A DNA stretch of 64,000 nucleotides from FEN-33 sp963768775 (GTDB lineage: Archaea; Thermoplasmatota; Thermoplasmata; Methanomassiliicoccales; UBA472): the NCBI GenBank assembly GCA_963768775.1, contig CAVYIY010000006.1:310001-374000 (forward strand). The letters run 5' to 3'. A model generated the notes under the pieces. It did not search any database and was not told where the DNA came from. It saw only the letters and a program-made list of their open reading frames with translations. The position numbers were made by a program, and so were the translations under genes. Below are positions 44,678-54,020 of the stretch, piece after piece. Every line of letters starts with the position of its first letter. Position 1 is the first letter of the stretch.

Positions 44678-46449
44678 CCGATCACCCCGATCGCCTGCTT
44701 GGGGCACACCTGGGAACAGCAGCCGCATCCTGAGCACGCCTCGGCCAATATCCTCACCTTCTTGCCGTCGAAGGCAAGGGCGGGGCAGGTGAACTGGACG
44801 ATGCAGGTCTTGCAGCCTACGCACTTCTCCTGATCGACCTCGTAAGCAGCAAGCTTGGTCGCCCCCTTCTTCTTGTTCGCCAACGGGCAGACCCGCCGGG
44901 ATATGACGACGGAAAGGGAATCGGAGGCAAGTACCTCGGAGAAGACGGCTCTCGCTGCATTGATGTCATAAGGGTCGACGGTGCGCACGTCCTCCACGCC
45001 GCAGCCTCGAACAACAGCCTCGATGTCGATGCACTTGCAGGGAATCTCCTGGGAACGGCCAGTCCCGGGCGTAGGCTGATGGCCGGTCATCGCTGTCGTC
45101 CCATTGTCCAGTATCACCAGCAGGAAGCGATGGTCGTTGAAGACGGCATTCACGATGCCCGGAATCCCGGAATGGAAAAGGGTCGAGTCGCCGATATAGG
45201 CGATGACCTTGTCGTCGATGGACTGGGAGAACCCGGAGGCCGCGCCGACGCTCGATCCCATGCAGAGCAGATAATCGGCCATGTTCATAGGCGGGTTCAG
45301 TCCGAGGGTGTAGCAACCGATGTCGGTGCTGAAGACCGCCCTTCGATTGCCTAGCGCCTTGCGGACGGCGTAGAAAGTAGAACGGTGAGGGCAGCCAGCG
45401 CAAAGGACCGGAGGGCGAGGGGGAAGCTTGATCTCTCCGAACTCGATCGACTTCTCTGGAAGATCGGTCTCGACCACTGCCCTCAGCCCGCGCAATGTGT
45501 CAGGCGAATACTCGAACGCCAGAGGCAGATGACCGGACAGCTTCCCTATGACCTTGAGTTCAGGATTCACCGACCTTGCCAGGCGCATGACCTCGAGTTC
45601 GAGAAGCGGGCTCAGCTCTTCGGCGATGATCACCGTATCGAGCAGGGCGATGAACCGCTCGATCATCCGCTCAGGAAGGGGATAGCTGAATCCCAGCTTG
45701 AGCACCTTGACACCTTTCAGATGCTCTCGCACGTAAGTATATGCGACTCCCGAGGCGATAACGCCGACTCGGCCCTCGCCCGCAACGAAATTCAATTGGC
45801 TGTCCTCGACCATCGCGCTTGCAACCTTCATCCGGTCCAGCTGCTGCAGCCGCTCCCGGCGTGCGTTCGCCGGAACCAGGACGAATCGGGATGGGTCCTT
45901 CTCGAAGCTGCCCTTCTGCTTCGCTGGCTTCACCTCTCCCACTTCGACGATCCCCCGGGCATGGTTCACCCGGGTGGAGGTGCGCACGATGACCGGAACT
46001 TCCAGTTTCTCCGAGAGCTCGAAAGCCTGCTTGACCATCGCGTGAGCTTCCGCCGGGGTGGAAGGCTCGAACATCGGGAGCAATGCCAATCGGGCGTAGT
46101 ATCGAGAATCCTGCTCATTCTGGCTGCTATGCAAGGAGGGATCGTCCGCGGTGAGCACGACCATTCCTGCCCTCACCCCATTGTATCCCAGGCTGACGAA
46201 CGGGTCGCTGGCGACGTTCAGGCCGACATGCTTAAAGAACACCATAGAGCGGAGCCCGGAGACGGCAGCTGCCGCGGCGACCTCCAATGCGACCTTCTCG
46301 TTCGTGGAGATCTCGAAATAGAGGCCGGTCTCATGCTTCCTCGCCTCGAAGGCAGCCCCGATCTCGGACGATGGCGTTCCCGGATAAGTGGTTGCGACAG
46401 AGACCCCAGCTTCAAGGCACGCTTGCGCGATGGCCTCGTTCCCCAACAT
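44674..46449 (-). CDS. iorA: Indolepyruvate ferredoxin oxidoreductase alpha subunit
   Basis: IorA holds the thiamine diphosphate site and two ferredoxin-like [4Fe-4S] clusters. Seen are MLGNEAIAQACLEAGVSVATTYPGTPSSEI at the start, VLCAGCPHRSTFYAVRKAL, TDIGCYTLG, GDSTLFHSGIPGIVNAVF, and C-terminal CVGCKTCIVQFTCP and CSGCGCCSQVCPKQA. The start ATG 46449 is chosen because GGAAG lies eight bases upstream and the family starts with this sequence; an upstream ATG at 46533 would add 28 residues unlike the family. Length about 591 residues, normal. It is coupled to iorB. Confidence 0.94.
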   Translation of the reverse strand: MLGNEAIAQACLEAGVSVATTYPGTPSSEIGAAFEARKHETGLYFEISTNEKVALEVAAAAAVSGLRSMVFFKHVGLNVASDPFVSLGYNGVRAGMVVLTADDPSLHSSQNEQDSRYYARLALLPMFEPSTPAEAHAMVKQAFELSEKLEVPVIVRTSTRVNHARGIVEVGEVKPAKQKGSFEKDPSRFVLVPANARRERLQQLDRMKVASAMVEDSQLNFVAGEGRVGVIASGVAYTYVREHLKGVKVLKLGFSYPLPERMIERFIALLDTVIIAEELSPLLELEVMRLARSVNPELKVIGKLSGHLPLAFEYSPDTLRGLRAVVETDLPEKSIEFGEIKLPPRPPVLCAGCPHRSTFYAVRKALGNRRAVFSTDIGCYTLGLNPPMNMADYLLCMGSSVGAASGFSQSIDDKVIAYIGDSTLFHSGIPGIVNAVFNDHRFLLVILDNGTTAMTGHQPTPGTGRSQEIPCKCIDIEAVVRGCGVEDVRTVDPYDINAARAVFSEVLASDSLSVVISRRVCPLANKKKGATKLAAYEVDQEKCVGCKTCIVQFTCPALAFDGKKVRILAEACSGCGCCSQVCPKQAIGVIG

Positions 46450-46725
46450 CAAGCGTCTTCCTTCACGGACGGATTCGGCGCGGATGAGATGCCCCCTGTA
46501 GCAATTCATCATCAACGCGTGCGCCAATAACAAATCCCCTCCCCAGGAGACGAACGCTCACCGCGCGGATGAGTTCAATCCCCTGATGGTCTCGGGCTTC
46601 TTAATCTTGGCGACAAAGCACTCTTGGCGATTGGTTGACTGAGGGCGCTCAGGGAAGCATCCTGCGCCTCCTCTCATATTCTATTCAGGGAAAATCATAA
46701 GTGCGAAGTCTTTGTATATTGGGCG

Positions 46726-47154
46726 ATGACCCTGCATTATCTGAGCTTCCGAGCATTCTGCCAAGCCACCGAAGACGAAGCGAAGGTCATGTCGGCAATC
46801 GAACTCGTCTCGGGAACCGATGAAATCTCAGTCACAAGATCGCAAGGATTTCACGGAAACCCGATATTGATTCTCGAAGCGACGGTCAAATCGAAGAAGC
46901 GGATCGACTCGGTCTTCCAGAGCCTGGGGGAGCAGCAGCTCCGAGAACTGCGCGATACCCTAGATTCGAGGCTGGACGACGATAGCAACTTCTTCTTCCG
47001 CCTCGACAAGCAAGCGGCATACGAAGGGAAGGTCATCCTCACCGCTCAGGACGATGTGATAGCGGTCAAGGGCAAGGTGAAGGCCTATCCCAACAACCGA
47101 GATAACGCAATGAGAGTGATGACCGACTACTTGGATGAATTGCTCGCATCATAG
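46726..47154 (+). CDS. RNA-binding domain protein (COG1325, exosome-linked)
   Basis: This 142-residue protein matches the archaeal COG1325 family (PF01877): MTLHYLSFRAFCQATEDEAKVMSAI at the start, GFHGNPILILEATVKSKKRI in the middle, FFRLDKQAAYEGKVIL and a final YPNNRDNAMRVMTDYL. Archaeal members are described as RNA-binding and often lie near exosome genes. No exosome subunits are next to it here. A long 5' non-coding space of 275 bases separates it from iorA. Confidence 0.88.
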   Translation: MTLHYLSFRAFCQATEDEAKVMSAIELVSGTDEISVTRSQGFHGNPILILEATVKSKKRIDSVFQSLGEQQLRELRDTLDSRLDDDSNFFFRLDKQAAYEGKVILTAQDDVIAVKGKVKAYPNNRDNAMRVMTDYLDELLAS

Positions 47155-47257
47155 AGCATCAAGAAGCCTCAGTCGATTGGAATTGGATAAGCGGTTTCAA
47201 TGAAATCGAGTTCCCGACTGACACCGTCCTAGGAGAATCGAATATCCACAGGCATCA

Positions 47258-47270
47258 AGTTTTAATTAGA
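47258..47270 (+). promoter_or_regulatory. TATA-box promoter of tRNA-Leu
   Basis: AGTTTTAATTAGACC contains the TATA core TTTTAATTA centred about 47264, 28 bases before the tRNA start. The distance and sequence are typical for a stable RNA gene. Confidence 0.5.
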
Positions 47271-47292
47271 CCACGAGATATCAGCCGCTTAG

Positions 47293-47379
47293 GCAGGGGT
47301 AGCCAAGCTTGGCCAACGGCGTAGGACTTAGGATCCTATCCTTAGTGGTCCGTGCGTTCAAATCGCACCCCCTGCACCA
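47293..47379 (+). tRNA. tRNA-Leu (anticodon UAG), CCA encoded
   Basis: The acceptor arm GCAGGGG at 47293-47299 pairs with CCCCTGC at 47369-47375, followed by the discriminator A and an encoded CCA at 47377-47379. The T arm GTGCG-TTCAAAT-CGCAC is at 47352-47368. The anticodon stem TAGGA/TCCTA encloses CTTAGGA, with anticodon TAG, which reads CUN leucine codons. A variable arm of tRNA-Leu size is present. There is no intron. It is monocistronic with its own TATA box. Confidence 0.93.
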
Positions 47380-47513
47380 TGCTTTTGACCTACTGGCTAT
47401 AGGGAAAAGCGGTTTCTATTATCTAAATGGTTTAGATAATTGTAACAATTCGGACCAACTTTCGTTAGGACCTAGCATATCGAATTGATGGAGTCTCAAT
47501 GATTGTTCGAGAA

Positions 47514-47735
47514 TCATTTGTCGCGAGCTTCCCTCTTGCCAATTCCTCGTGCTGTCACTGAGAACAACACAAAGGCAATCAGAATTACAGCGATGGGAAT
47601 CAGGACAATGTAGAATGTTTCGGCACCTCCCGCGATTCCGAAGGCGAACCCCAGTTCAAATCCGATTGAAACGCCGATTATGAACAAATAGGTCATTGGG
47701 CCGTACCTGTCCCATTTTGACTGGCTAGTGCTCAT
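47514..47735 (-). CDS. Small two-helix membrane protein
   Basis: From ATG 47735 this is a 73-residue protein with a short polar start (MSTSQSKWDRYGPMTY) and two hydrophobic segments (about 15-35 and 42-62), and a basic end GKREARDK. ATG 47735 is preferred since GAGGAAGTGTG lies before it; a longer start at 47801 gives a stretch unlike the rest. No family was recognised. It is separate from its neighbours. Confidence 0.6.
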   Translation of the reverse strand: MSTSQSKWDRYGPMTYLFIIGVSIGFELGFAFGIAGGAETFYIVLIPIAVILIAFVLFSVTARGIGKREARDK

Positions 47736-47827
47736 TTTGTCACACTTCCTCTGGTCCTGGGCAGGCCATGTAAGCAATTGATATATGAGGCTATTCTTCA
47801 TATAGCGTCTGGATTTGAGGCTGCCCT

Positions 47828-47989
47828 ATGAAGGCTAAGTGCCCAAATTGCGGTGTGGTCTTTGAGTATCCTTGGCATCCGACACTGGTCCATGTGGGAT
47901 CAACCAAGCTGCTGAAATGCCCGGCATGCGGGAAGAGAAGCATTATGCGTACGGGGATAGAAGATCCGGTGACATGGCCCAAGAAGTGA
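47828..47989 (+). CDS. Very small zinc-ribbon protein
   Basis: This 53-residue protein runs from ATG 47828 to TGA 47987-47989. It has one ribbon, CPNCGVVFEYPWHP, then CPACGKRSIMR, with the two CxxC knuckles 30 residues apart, and ends in PVTWPKK. It is too short for many gene callers. The start lies 26 bases from the start of the divergent gene region of 47735-47801. The coding pattern (wobble GC, spacing of cysteines) supports it as real; function unknown. Confidence 0.7.
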   Translation: MKAKCPNCGVVFEYPWHPTLVHVGSTKLLKCPACGKRSIMRTGIEDPVTWPKK

Positions 47990-48042
47990 GGTACGGAACC
48001 ATCATCAAGCAGTCATGTCTGCCGTTCACTAACGTCGAGGAC

Positions 48043-48792
48043 TCATCCTCCCCTTTTGCTTCCCAGAATCTCGCGGATGCGCGTTGTCTCGAGTTCCTGT
48101 ATCTCCTCGACCGTCAGCCTGCCGCCGGACTTTCTTATCTTCACGACCTCGCTTGATGGATTGACGAAGACGAATAGGCTGATGTTCTTCGATGTGCCGT
48201 CCTTGAACTTATACCTGTACGATATCGGCAGCCTGTGCGATTGTATGAACTCGCTTATGCTGATATCTTGATCGATGTCCTGCCCTTCGAAGACATCTAG
48301 GCATATCTCCAACGCGAATTTCCCGAAGGCGACGACATTGAGTTCGCCCCTCCCTAACAAACGCATTTCGGAGATGAAATGCTCCTTGCATCTCGTGGCC
48401 GCTCTCCGCCATTCCTTGTTGATATCCCTGTCGCTTGTACTGGGAATGCACTTGAGAGCATGCGACAAGTAGATCCTCTCGTTGGTGGGGTCGAAATTGC
48501 CGAAAATCTGGATGACTTTGCTCAATGGGTTCGCCAGCCTGCACTCAGCGCTGCCTGAGCTGCTCTCCTTACATATCTTCCCCAGCCTGCGCTCCGCTGC
48601 CTCCCCCGATACCGATGATGACCGAAGCCAGTATCCTGGTTCCTGAGAGAGGGCGAGAAAATCGGCCATCGATGGCGGTTTGTGCCTGGCGAACATCAAG
48701 GTGATCCCGGATGAAGCCCTCGGGCATCCGCTGCATCGACCATTCACCTTCGCCCTGACCTCTTCCCAGGAATCGTCGGTAGCGTTCACCAT
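48043..48792 (-). CDS. Possible uracil-DNA glycosylase superfamily-like protein
   Basis: The 249-residue protein begins with a Cys cluster (CSGCPRASSG) and contains YLSHALKCIPSTSDRDINKEWRRAATRCKEHFISEMRLLGRGELNVVAFGKFALEIC, which resembles the middle of family 4 or UdgX uracil-DNA glycosylases: the K-C-R-P block, then helices and the V-x-x-G-x-x-A strand. The expected GEAPG-like motif and catalytic HPS-like end were not clearly seen; NPSSEV near residue 215 is a weak match. Function is thus uncertain; a diverged member of that fold or a [4Fe-4S] DNA enzyme is possible. Stop overlaps nothing; the next gene upstream is 72 bases away. Confidence 0.5.
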   Translation of the reverse strand: MVNATDDSWEEVRAKVNGRCSGCPRASSGITLMFARHKPPSMADFLALSQEPGYWLRSSSVSGEAAERRLGKICKESSSGSAECRLANPLSKVIQIFGNFDPTNERIYLSHALKCIPSTSDRDINKEWRRAATRCKEHFISEMRLLGRGELNVVAFGKFALEICLDVFEGQDIDQDISISEFIQSHRLPISYRYKFKDGTSKNISLFVFVNPSSEVVKIRKSGGRLTVEEIQELETTRIREILGSKRGG

Positions 48793-48863
48793 GAAGGCGT
48801 ATCAGGAAAGCGCCATAAAACGGTTTCAACCCGATCTCAGGAGGCAGGCCCCCGCCCCGTCGA

Positions 48864-51557
48864 CTAGGCCACCTTCTCCGCATGACAGTCAGACTTGAGT
48901 ATCTTCTCTGCATGGCAATTCTCATTGCTTTGGGACATCTCGAAGCCACGCATCTTCAGGATATGGATCATGGCACAGTTCTCGGTCATTATCTCGGCAT
49001 AAACCCTTCTGAGCCCCTTCTTCCTCGCGATCTCGAGGACATAGTCAGTCAGCTTGTTGCCCAGGCCCTTATTCTGATACTCATCCGCCACGAGAATGGC
49101 GAATTCCGCGGAATCGTTGTAGGGGTCCGCGATGATCCTGACCACCCCGGCCATCTTCTCCTTGCCCTTTTCGTTCAGCTCGGCTATGATCGCCATCTCC
49201 CTGTCGTAGTCGATCTGCGTGTACCTGATCATCAGCTCGTGAGTGATGTCCTTCAGGGGCTGGAAGAATCTGAGCCTGGACGTTCTTTCGGTCAGTCCCT
49301 TGATCATTTCTGACTCGATCGGTTCGTCCTCTGGCCGGATCGGCCTGAGGCTCACATCGGTCCCATCCGACATGGTGAAGTGCGTCATGTATTCCGTGGG
49401 ATAGGGTGAGATCACCATGTGCGAATAGGGCTTCACGGACTTGCCGATGAGCCCCTCGTCCAGGACGATTTTGGCGTCGAGGACGACCCCACCGTTCTCA
49501 TCCACCGCGAACGGATTGATGTCGATTTCTTTGATCTCCGGGAAGTCCATCACGAGGTAGGCGAATTTGTACAAGAGGAATTGGATGGAGCTGATGTCCA
49601 CCCCCTTCATTCCCCTGTAGCCCTTCAGCAATTTGAATATCTTGGTGTCCTCGATGAGCCTCATGGCAAGGGCCATGTTCAGAGGGGGCAGCCCCACGTT
49701 GGTGTCCTTGAACACCTCCACCGCCACTCCGCCCATCCCGAAGACGATTACTGGCCCGAAAATCGGGTCCTTCTTGGAGCCGATGAGCAGCTCGTACCTC
49801 TTCTGCTGCATCGACTCGACGAGTATGCCCTCAATCCTCGCATTGGGCATCTTCTGATTGACCGAAGTCATGATCTCCTTGAATGCGTTCTTGACATCCT
49901 CATTCGAGTTCAGCTTCAGCTTGACCCCGCCGACATCGGTCTTGTGCATGATGTCAGGAGAGACGATCTTCATGACCACTGGATATCCCAAATCCGAGGC
50001 GGCTTTCACTGCCTCTGGCGGGGTCTTGACCACGAAGTTCTTGGCTATCGGAATGTCATAGTTCGCTAGAACGGCCTTGGACTCTTTTTCGGTGAGAACA
50101 CATCTGCCAGTCTTCATTATCTCGCCGATCAGCTTCTTGTTCTCCTTCGTCTTCGGGACGAACTTGCTCGGTATGGTTGAAGGGGTTTCGTAGAGAAGTT
50201 CGAGATTCCGCGAGTACTGGTACATCGACATGAAGCATCTCTCGGCGTCCTCTGGAGTCCGGTATGTGGGGATGTTCCCCTTCTCCAGGATCTCTCTCCC
50301 CTCCTTCACCGCGTCTTCCCCCATCCATGAGGTCAAGATTGTCTTGTACCTCGGCAGGGTTACGATTTCCTTCGCGATCGCGGACGAGTCCGTAACCCCT
50401 TGCGGGGTGAGGATGACCAATAAGCCATCGGCGCCTTCGTCGTTCAGGCACAGCCCGGCCGCGTCCTTGTATCGTTGAGGGTTCGCGTCCCCTAGGACAT
50501 CGACGGGGTTAGATTTGCTCCACATGGCAGGAAGGCTTTTGTTCAGCTTGCTGAGGGTATCTTCGGATAGCACCGCAAGCTGGCCGTTGTTCGTCAGCAA
50601 ATAGTCGGCAGCGATGACGCCCGGACCACCTGCGTTCGTAATTATCGCCAATCGGTTGCCGTGCGGGATTCTCTGCATCGAAAGCGTCTTGGCGCTGTCG
50701 AACAGCTCCCCGATCTCATTCACTCGTATGACGCCTGCGCGCTTGAACGCGGCATCGAACACCCTGTCATCGCCAGCCAAACTTCCTGTGTGCGACAGGG
50801 CAGCAGAAGCGCCTCCTGAGGTCTTCCCTGCCTTCAGTATGATGATCGGCTTGGTCCTGGAGAATGCCCTCGCCGCGCTCAGGAACCTTCTGGCATCGGA
50901 GAGCGATTCCATGTAGATGAGTATGCTGTTTGTTCCCGGGTCCGTCCCGAAGTAGTCTATCAGGTCGTGGAAGCCGATGTCGACCATCTCTCCAATGGAG
51001 ACGAAATGGCTGAACCCCACGTTCTGCTTAACCGCCCAATCAAGGACAGACGTGCACAGCGCTCCGCTCTGAGAGATGAAAGCGATCTTCCCGCGAAGCG
51101 GCATCTTGCCGGCAAAGCTGGCGTTCAAATTTATGGACGGCTTGATGAACCCTAGGCAGTTGGGCCCCATTACCCTGATGCCATACTTATTGGCGGTCTC
51201 CGATATTAAGTTGTAAAGGTCCGTTCCCTCCTTGCCAGCTTCTTTGAAGCCTGACGAAACGATGACCACGCCGCTGACTCCTGCCTTCCCGCATTCCTCC
51301 ATGAGCGTCGGGACGGTGACCGCCGGGGTGGCAATGATCGCCAAATCGACCTTGTCGGGAACGCTTCCGACCGTGGGATAGCTCTTGACCCCCTGCACGC
51401 TGGTCCTCTTCAGGTTTACGGGATACACTATCCCCTCGTATCCGCTGCCAATAAGATTGCTGAATATGGAATAGCCGACGCTCTTCTTGTCGCTGTTGGC
51501 CCCTATGACCGCAATCGTTTTCGGATTGAAAAGGATCTCAAGCTTCCCCATGCTCAT
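48864..51557 (-). CDS. Acetyl-CoA synthetase (ADP-forming) alpha-beta fusion with C-terminal GNAT domain
   Basis: The 897-residue product (from ATG 51557) has a CoA-binding and ligase part like ADP-forming acetyl-CoA synthetase alpha (FNPKTIAVIGANSDKKSVGYSI, then RVMGPNCLGFI, and SHTGSLAGDDRVFD with the phospho-His site) and an ATP-grasp beta part (ESKAVLANYDIPIAKNF, GYPVVMKIVSPDIMHKTDVGGVKL, FGPVIVFGMGG). A GNAT acetyltransferase follows (AEFAILVADEYQNKGLGNKLTDYVLE). It therefore joins ATP-linked acyl-CoA metabolism with lysine acetylation, the architecture of Pat-type enzymes. The His is kept, so ATP formation is possible. A short tail repeats CHAEK twice. Confidence 0.9.
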   Translation of the reverse strand: MSMGKLEILFNPKTIAVIGANSDKKSVGYSIFSNLIGSGYEGIVYPVNLKRTSVQGVKSYPTVGSVPDKVDLAIIATPAVTVPTLMEECGKAGVSGVVIVSSGFKEAGKEGTDLYNLISETANKYGIRVMGPNCLGFIKPSINLNASFAGKMPLRGKIAFISQSGALCTSVLDWAVKQNVGFSHFVSIGEMVDIGFHDLIDYFGTDPGTNSILIYMESLSDARRFLSAARAFSRTKPIIILKAGKTSGGASAALSHTGSLAGDDRVFDAAFKRAGVIRVNEIGELFDSAKTLSMQRIPHGNRLAIITNAGGPGVIAADYLLTNNGQLAVLSEDTLSKLNKSLPAMWSKSNPVDVLGDANPQRYKDAAGLCLNDEGADGLLVILTPQGVTDSSAIAKEIVTLPRYKTILTSWMGEDAVKEGREILEKGNIPTYRTPEDAERCFMSMYQYSRNLELLYETPSTIPSKFVPKTKENKKLIGEIMKTGRCVLTEKESKAVLANYDIPIAKNFVVKTPPEAVKAASDLGYPVVMKIVSPDIMHKTDVGGVKLKLNSNEDVKNAFKEIMTSVNQKMPNARIEGILVESMQQKRYELLIGSKKDPIFGPVIVFGMGGVAVEVFKDTNVGLPPLNMALAMRLIEDTKIFKLLKGYRGMKGVDISSIQFLLYKFAYLVMDFPEIKEIDINPFAVDENGGVVLDAKIVLDEGLIGKSVKPYSHMVISPYPTEYMTHFTMSDGTDVSLRPIRPEDEPIESEMIKGLTERTSRLRFFQPLKDITHELMIRYTQIDYDREMAIIAELNEKGKEKMAGVVRIIADPYNDSAEFAILVADEYQNKGLGNKLTDYVLEIARKKGLRRVYAEIMTENCAMIHILKMRGFEMSQSNENCHAEKILKSDCHAEKVA

Positions 51558-51797
51558 CTTTGTTACCCCACCCAATTTGAAAATGCCATATCGATATTAT
51601 ATCACTGCTGGACCGCATAGTCGGCTTTTTGGATTTCTCACAATATGAATGAACCTCTATTAAATAAGCTATGTTCATATCTGGACTGAGGAATTTCTAC
51701 TGGTAAATCTACCTCCCTGCTATAAACTACGACAATCGCAGAATCGCACTTCTGCGGAAAAACGGCGAAAGTCTCCGTGATCATGACGAATGAGCGG

Positions 51798-52007
51798 TCA
51801 ATACTTGTGGACAATCAGCCGACAAGAGGGACAACGTTCGGCCTTAATGTGAACGATGCCCCACATGTTGGACTCATAGATCCGCTCACCCCCGATGCCA
51901 ATGCGGCTTAGGGACGTGATCTCCTTGCGCCATTTCACCCCGGAAACCAGGCTCTCTGTCTCCAAGATCCCGTCCTCCATCGGCGTCCCGCAGCTTGGGC
52001 AGTTCAT
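51798..52007 (-). CDS. Small zinc-ribbon protein
   Basis: This 69-residue protein has CPSCGTPMEDG at its start and CPSCRLIVHKY at its end, with the two CxxC sites about 54 residues apart and a beta-rich middle (ETESLVSGVKWRKEITSLSRIGIGGERI). The layout suggests a small zinc-binding beta protein of uncharacterised type. It stands alone between the ACS-GNAT gene and the DUF6015-like gene, with about 240 and 230 bases of AT-rich non-coding sequence. Function unknown. Confidence 0.75.
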   Translation of the reverse strand: MNCPSCGTPMEDGILETESLVSGVKWRKEITSLSRIGIGGERIYESNMWGIVHIKAERCPSCRLIVHKY

Positions 52008-52202
52008 CTAAAAGGCAATCGGCTTACAGAATATAAACTCTGATTGCCATTATCTGCGCCGGAATTGCGTTCATGAATTACACAAATAGGCCAAATGCTA
52101 CCAATTATTGCAGGAGCGGCTAGCCAATGCTTATATCGCGCCCGACCAGATAGCTATCGAGGAAGAGATGATTCATGGGTTAGAACCGATGGGTTTGCAT
52201 GA

Positions 52203-52216
52203 ACCTATTTATAGAT
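52203..52216 (+). promoter_or_regulatory. TATA-box promoter of the 52.2-kb paralogue gene
   Basis: ACCTATTTATAGATG contains TATTTATA at 52206-52213. The ATG of the gene at 52234 is about 24 bases further, so the transcript is leaderless. This supports 52234 rather than an upstream start at 52108. Confidence 0.55.
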
Positions 52217-52233
52217 GTGCGGACAGACTATCG

Positions 52234-52629
52234 ATGGAGAAAATGAAAACAGAATTTGACACATCTAGATATGAAATGCTCTTGCGGGCCATCTCCAGGA
52301 AAGTCGGGGTCGACGACGAGATTGCGGCACAGATTACCTTGCGGGTCCTGAATTACTTTGGTTTCGAGGATGACATCATTGACAATGCTTTGGACCAGGA
52401 CGATCGCAGACTGTTCTATTTCCTGCAGGACGTCGCCATACTGAAGACTGATTGGGAAGAGGCAGTCCTGCCCAGCGGCAGAACCTGGCGTATATTCTAT
52501 TGGTCATTGAACAACGAGAACATCGCCTCGATGGCCATGGACATCGAAGTGGTCAAGGCTCAGCAAGGTGTCTATGAAACCCTGCCGGCGGACATCTGGT
52601 CCCGTGACCCATTGACCCAGGAAACCTAG
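52234..52629 (+). CDS. Uncharacterised protein, paralogue of the 21.6-kb gene (possible DUF6015)
   Basis: From ATG 52234 this 131-residue protein has the same core as the product at 21604-21984: ITLRVLNYFGFEDDIIDNAL, DRRLFYFLQDVAILKTDWEEAVLPSGRTWRIFYWSLNNENI. It ends in the same acidic pattern LPADIWSRDP. The earlier in-frame ATG at 52108 is not used, since the TATA box lies at 52206. The two paralogues differ at the N-terminus and may form hetero- or homo-dimers. Function unknown. Confidence 0.7.
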   Translation: MEKMKTEFDTSRYEMLLRAISRKVGVDDEIAAQITLRVLNYFGFEDDIIDNALDQDDRRLFYFLQDVAILKTDWEEAVLPSGRTWRIFYWSLNNENIASMAMDIEVVKAQQGVYETLPADIWSRDPLTQET

Positions 52630-52675
52630 CCATCGGTGGACTTTTAGCACCATTCACCGATATGCCGTTGGTAAT

Positions 52676-53908
52676 ATGCCTGAGACAAGAAAGATCTTGA
52701 TTGTCGTGATGGACGGCCTAGGTGACAGGGCGGTCAAGCAATTGCATTGGAAGACGCCACTGCAGGCGGCGGTCCGGCCGAACCTGAACTGGTTCGCCGA
52801 GCACGGTTCATCGGGCATAGTGGACATTATTGGACCGGGAATTCGCCCGGGAAGTGACACTTCGCATCTCTCGATACTGGGCTATGACCCATACCAAGTT
52901 TACACCGGTCGCGGCCCGATCGAAGCGGCGGGCATTGGCCTGGTGGGCAAGAAAGGTGATGTGGCTTTCCGATGCAATTTCGCCACGGTCGACGAGAAGA
53001 TGGTGGTAACCGACCGCAGAGCGGGGAGAATCAAGGAGCCAGACACCACAGAATTGGTGAAACCGCTGAACGGAATGGTCATTGACGGAGTCAACGTCGT
53101 TGTGAAGGAGGCCACCGAACATCGTGCCGTGCTTCTCCTCAGCGGACCGGGCCTATCGGCCAAGGTTTCAGATGCCGACCCTCATGGCTTCGCGCAGGTC
53201 CACGAGGTCCAGCCCCTTGAGCCGGAAGCAAAGAAGACCGCGAAGATCGTCAACGCTTTCGTCAAGAAATCCTACAGCATATTGAACGAACACCCAGTGA
53301 ATCGACGTCGCGCGGCGGAGAAGCTGCAGGTCGCGAACATACTGCTGCCCCGCGGTGCCGGAATGTTCCCCGAGATCGAACCTTTCGAGGACAAATGGGA
53401 TATGACAGGGTCTTGCATCGCTGGCGTATCATTGATCAAAGGGATCGGCAGGATTTGCGGGCTGGACATCATCGACGTCCCCGGTGCGACCGGCGGATTG
53501 GACACGGACATGATCGCCAAGGCGAAGGCGGCGACGCATGAGTTGGAATCGAAGGACTTCGTCCTGGTGAACATCAAGGCGGCAGATATCGCGTCCCACG
53601 ATGGCGATCCGACGAAGAAAGTGGAGGTAATCGAGCGCTTGGACGATATGGCCGGATTCTTGCGTCATAATCTTCCCGGAGACGTGGTGGTCGCCTTCGT
53701 GGCAGACCATTGCACCCCGATCGAGATGCAGGATCATTCCGGCGATCCCGTGCCGCTCACGATCTATTGCGAAGGAATGGTCCGGGATACTGGGGCGACG
53801 TTCGACGAGGCCGCCGCTTCCCAAGGCGGATTGGGGAGGATAAGGGGGCGGGACATCCTGCCAATCCTGTATGATAAGGCGGGACGTTCGGAGAAGTTTG
53901 GCGCCTGA
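52676..53908 (+). CDS. apgM: 2,3-bisphosphoglycerate-independent phosphoglycerate mutase, archaeal type
   Basis: The 410-residue cytosolic enzyme interconverts 3- and 2-phosphoglycerate in glycolysis and gluconeogenesis. It is of the archaeal ApgM branch of the alkaline-phosphatase superfamily. Landmarks are ILIVVMDGLGDRAV with the metal-binding Asp, RPGSDTSHLSILGYDP with the catalytic Ser/Thr region, GRGPIEAAGIG, NIKAADIASHDGDPTKKVEVIERLD, and VAFVADHCTPIEMQDHSGDP. The length is normal and the start is ATG 52676 or slightly earlier. It is monocistronic. Confidence 0.95.
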   Translation: MPETRKILIVVMDGLGDRAVKQLHWKTPLQAAVRPNLNWFAEHGSSGIVDIIGPGIRPGSDTSHLSILGYDPYQVYTGRGPIEAAGIGLVGKKGDVAFRCNFATVDEKMVVTDRRAGRIKEPDTTELVKPLNGMVIDGVNVVVKEATEHRAVLLLSGPGLSAKVSDADPHGFAQVHEVQPLEPEAKKTAKIVNAFVKKSYSILNEHPVNRRRAAEKLQVANILLPRGAGMFPEIEPFEDKWDMTGSCIAGVSLIKGIGRICGLDIIDVPGATGGLDTDMIAKAKAATHELESKDFVLVNIKAADIASHDGDPTKKVEVIERLDDMAGFLRHNLPGDVVVAFVADHCTPIEMQDHSGDPVPLTIYCEGMVRDTGATFDEAAASQGGLGRIRGRDILPILYDKAGRSEKFGA

Positions 53909-54020
53909 ATCGAATTGCCGCGCGCGATTCTCTCGTCACTGTTCCCATTGGTCACATGCTGGTCGGAATCCAGTCGCGCGCATCGCAAAATCATTTTAGC
54001 GAAGATGCCCATGAAGGGGT

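Noticed and set aside
46450..46725. Small RNA or gene between iorA and COG1325
   Set aside because: The 275 bases have no clear signature; only a weak TGTATATT too close to the next ATG.
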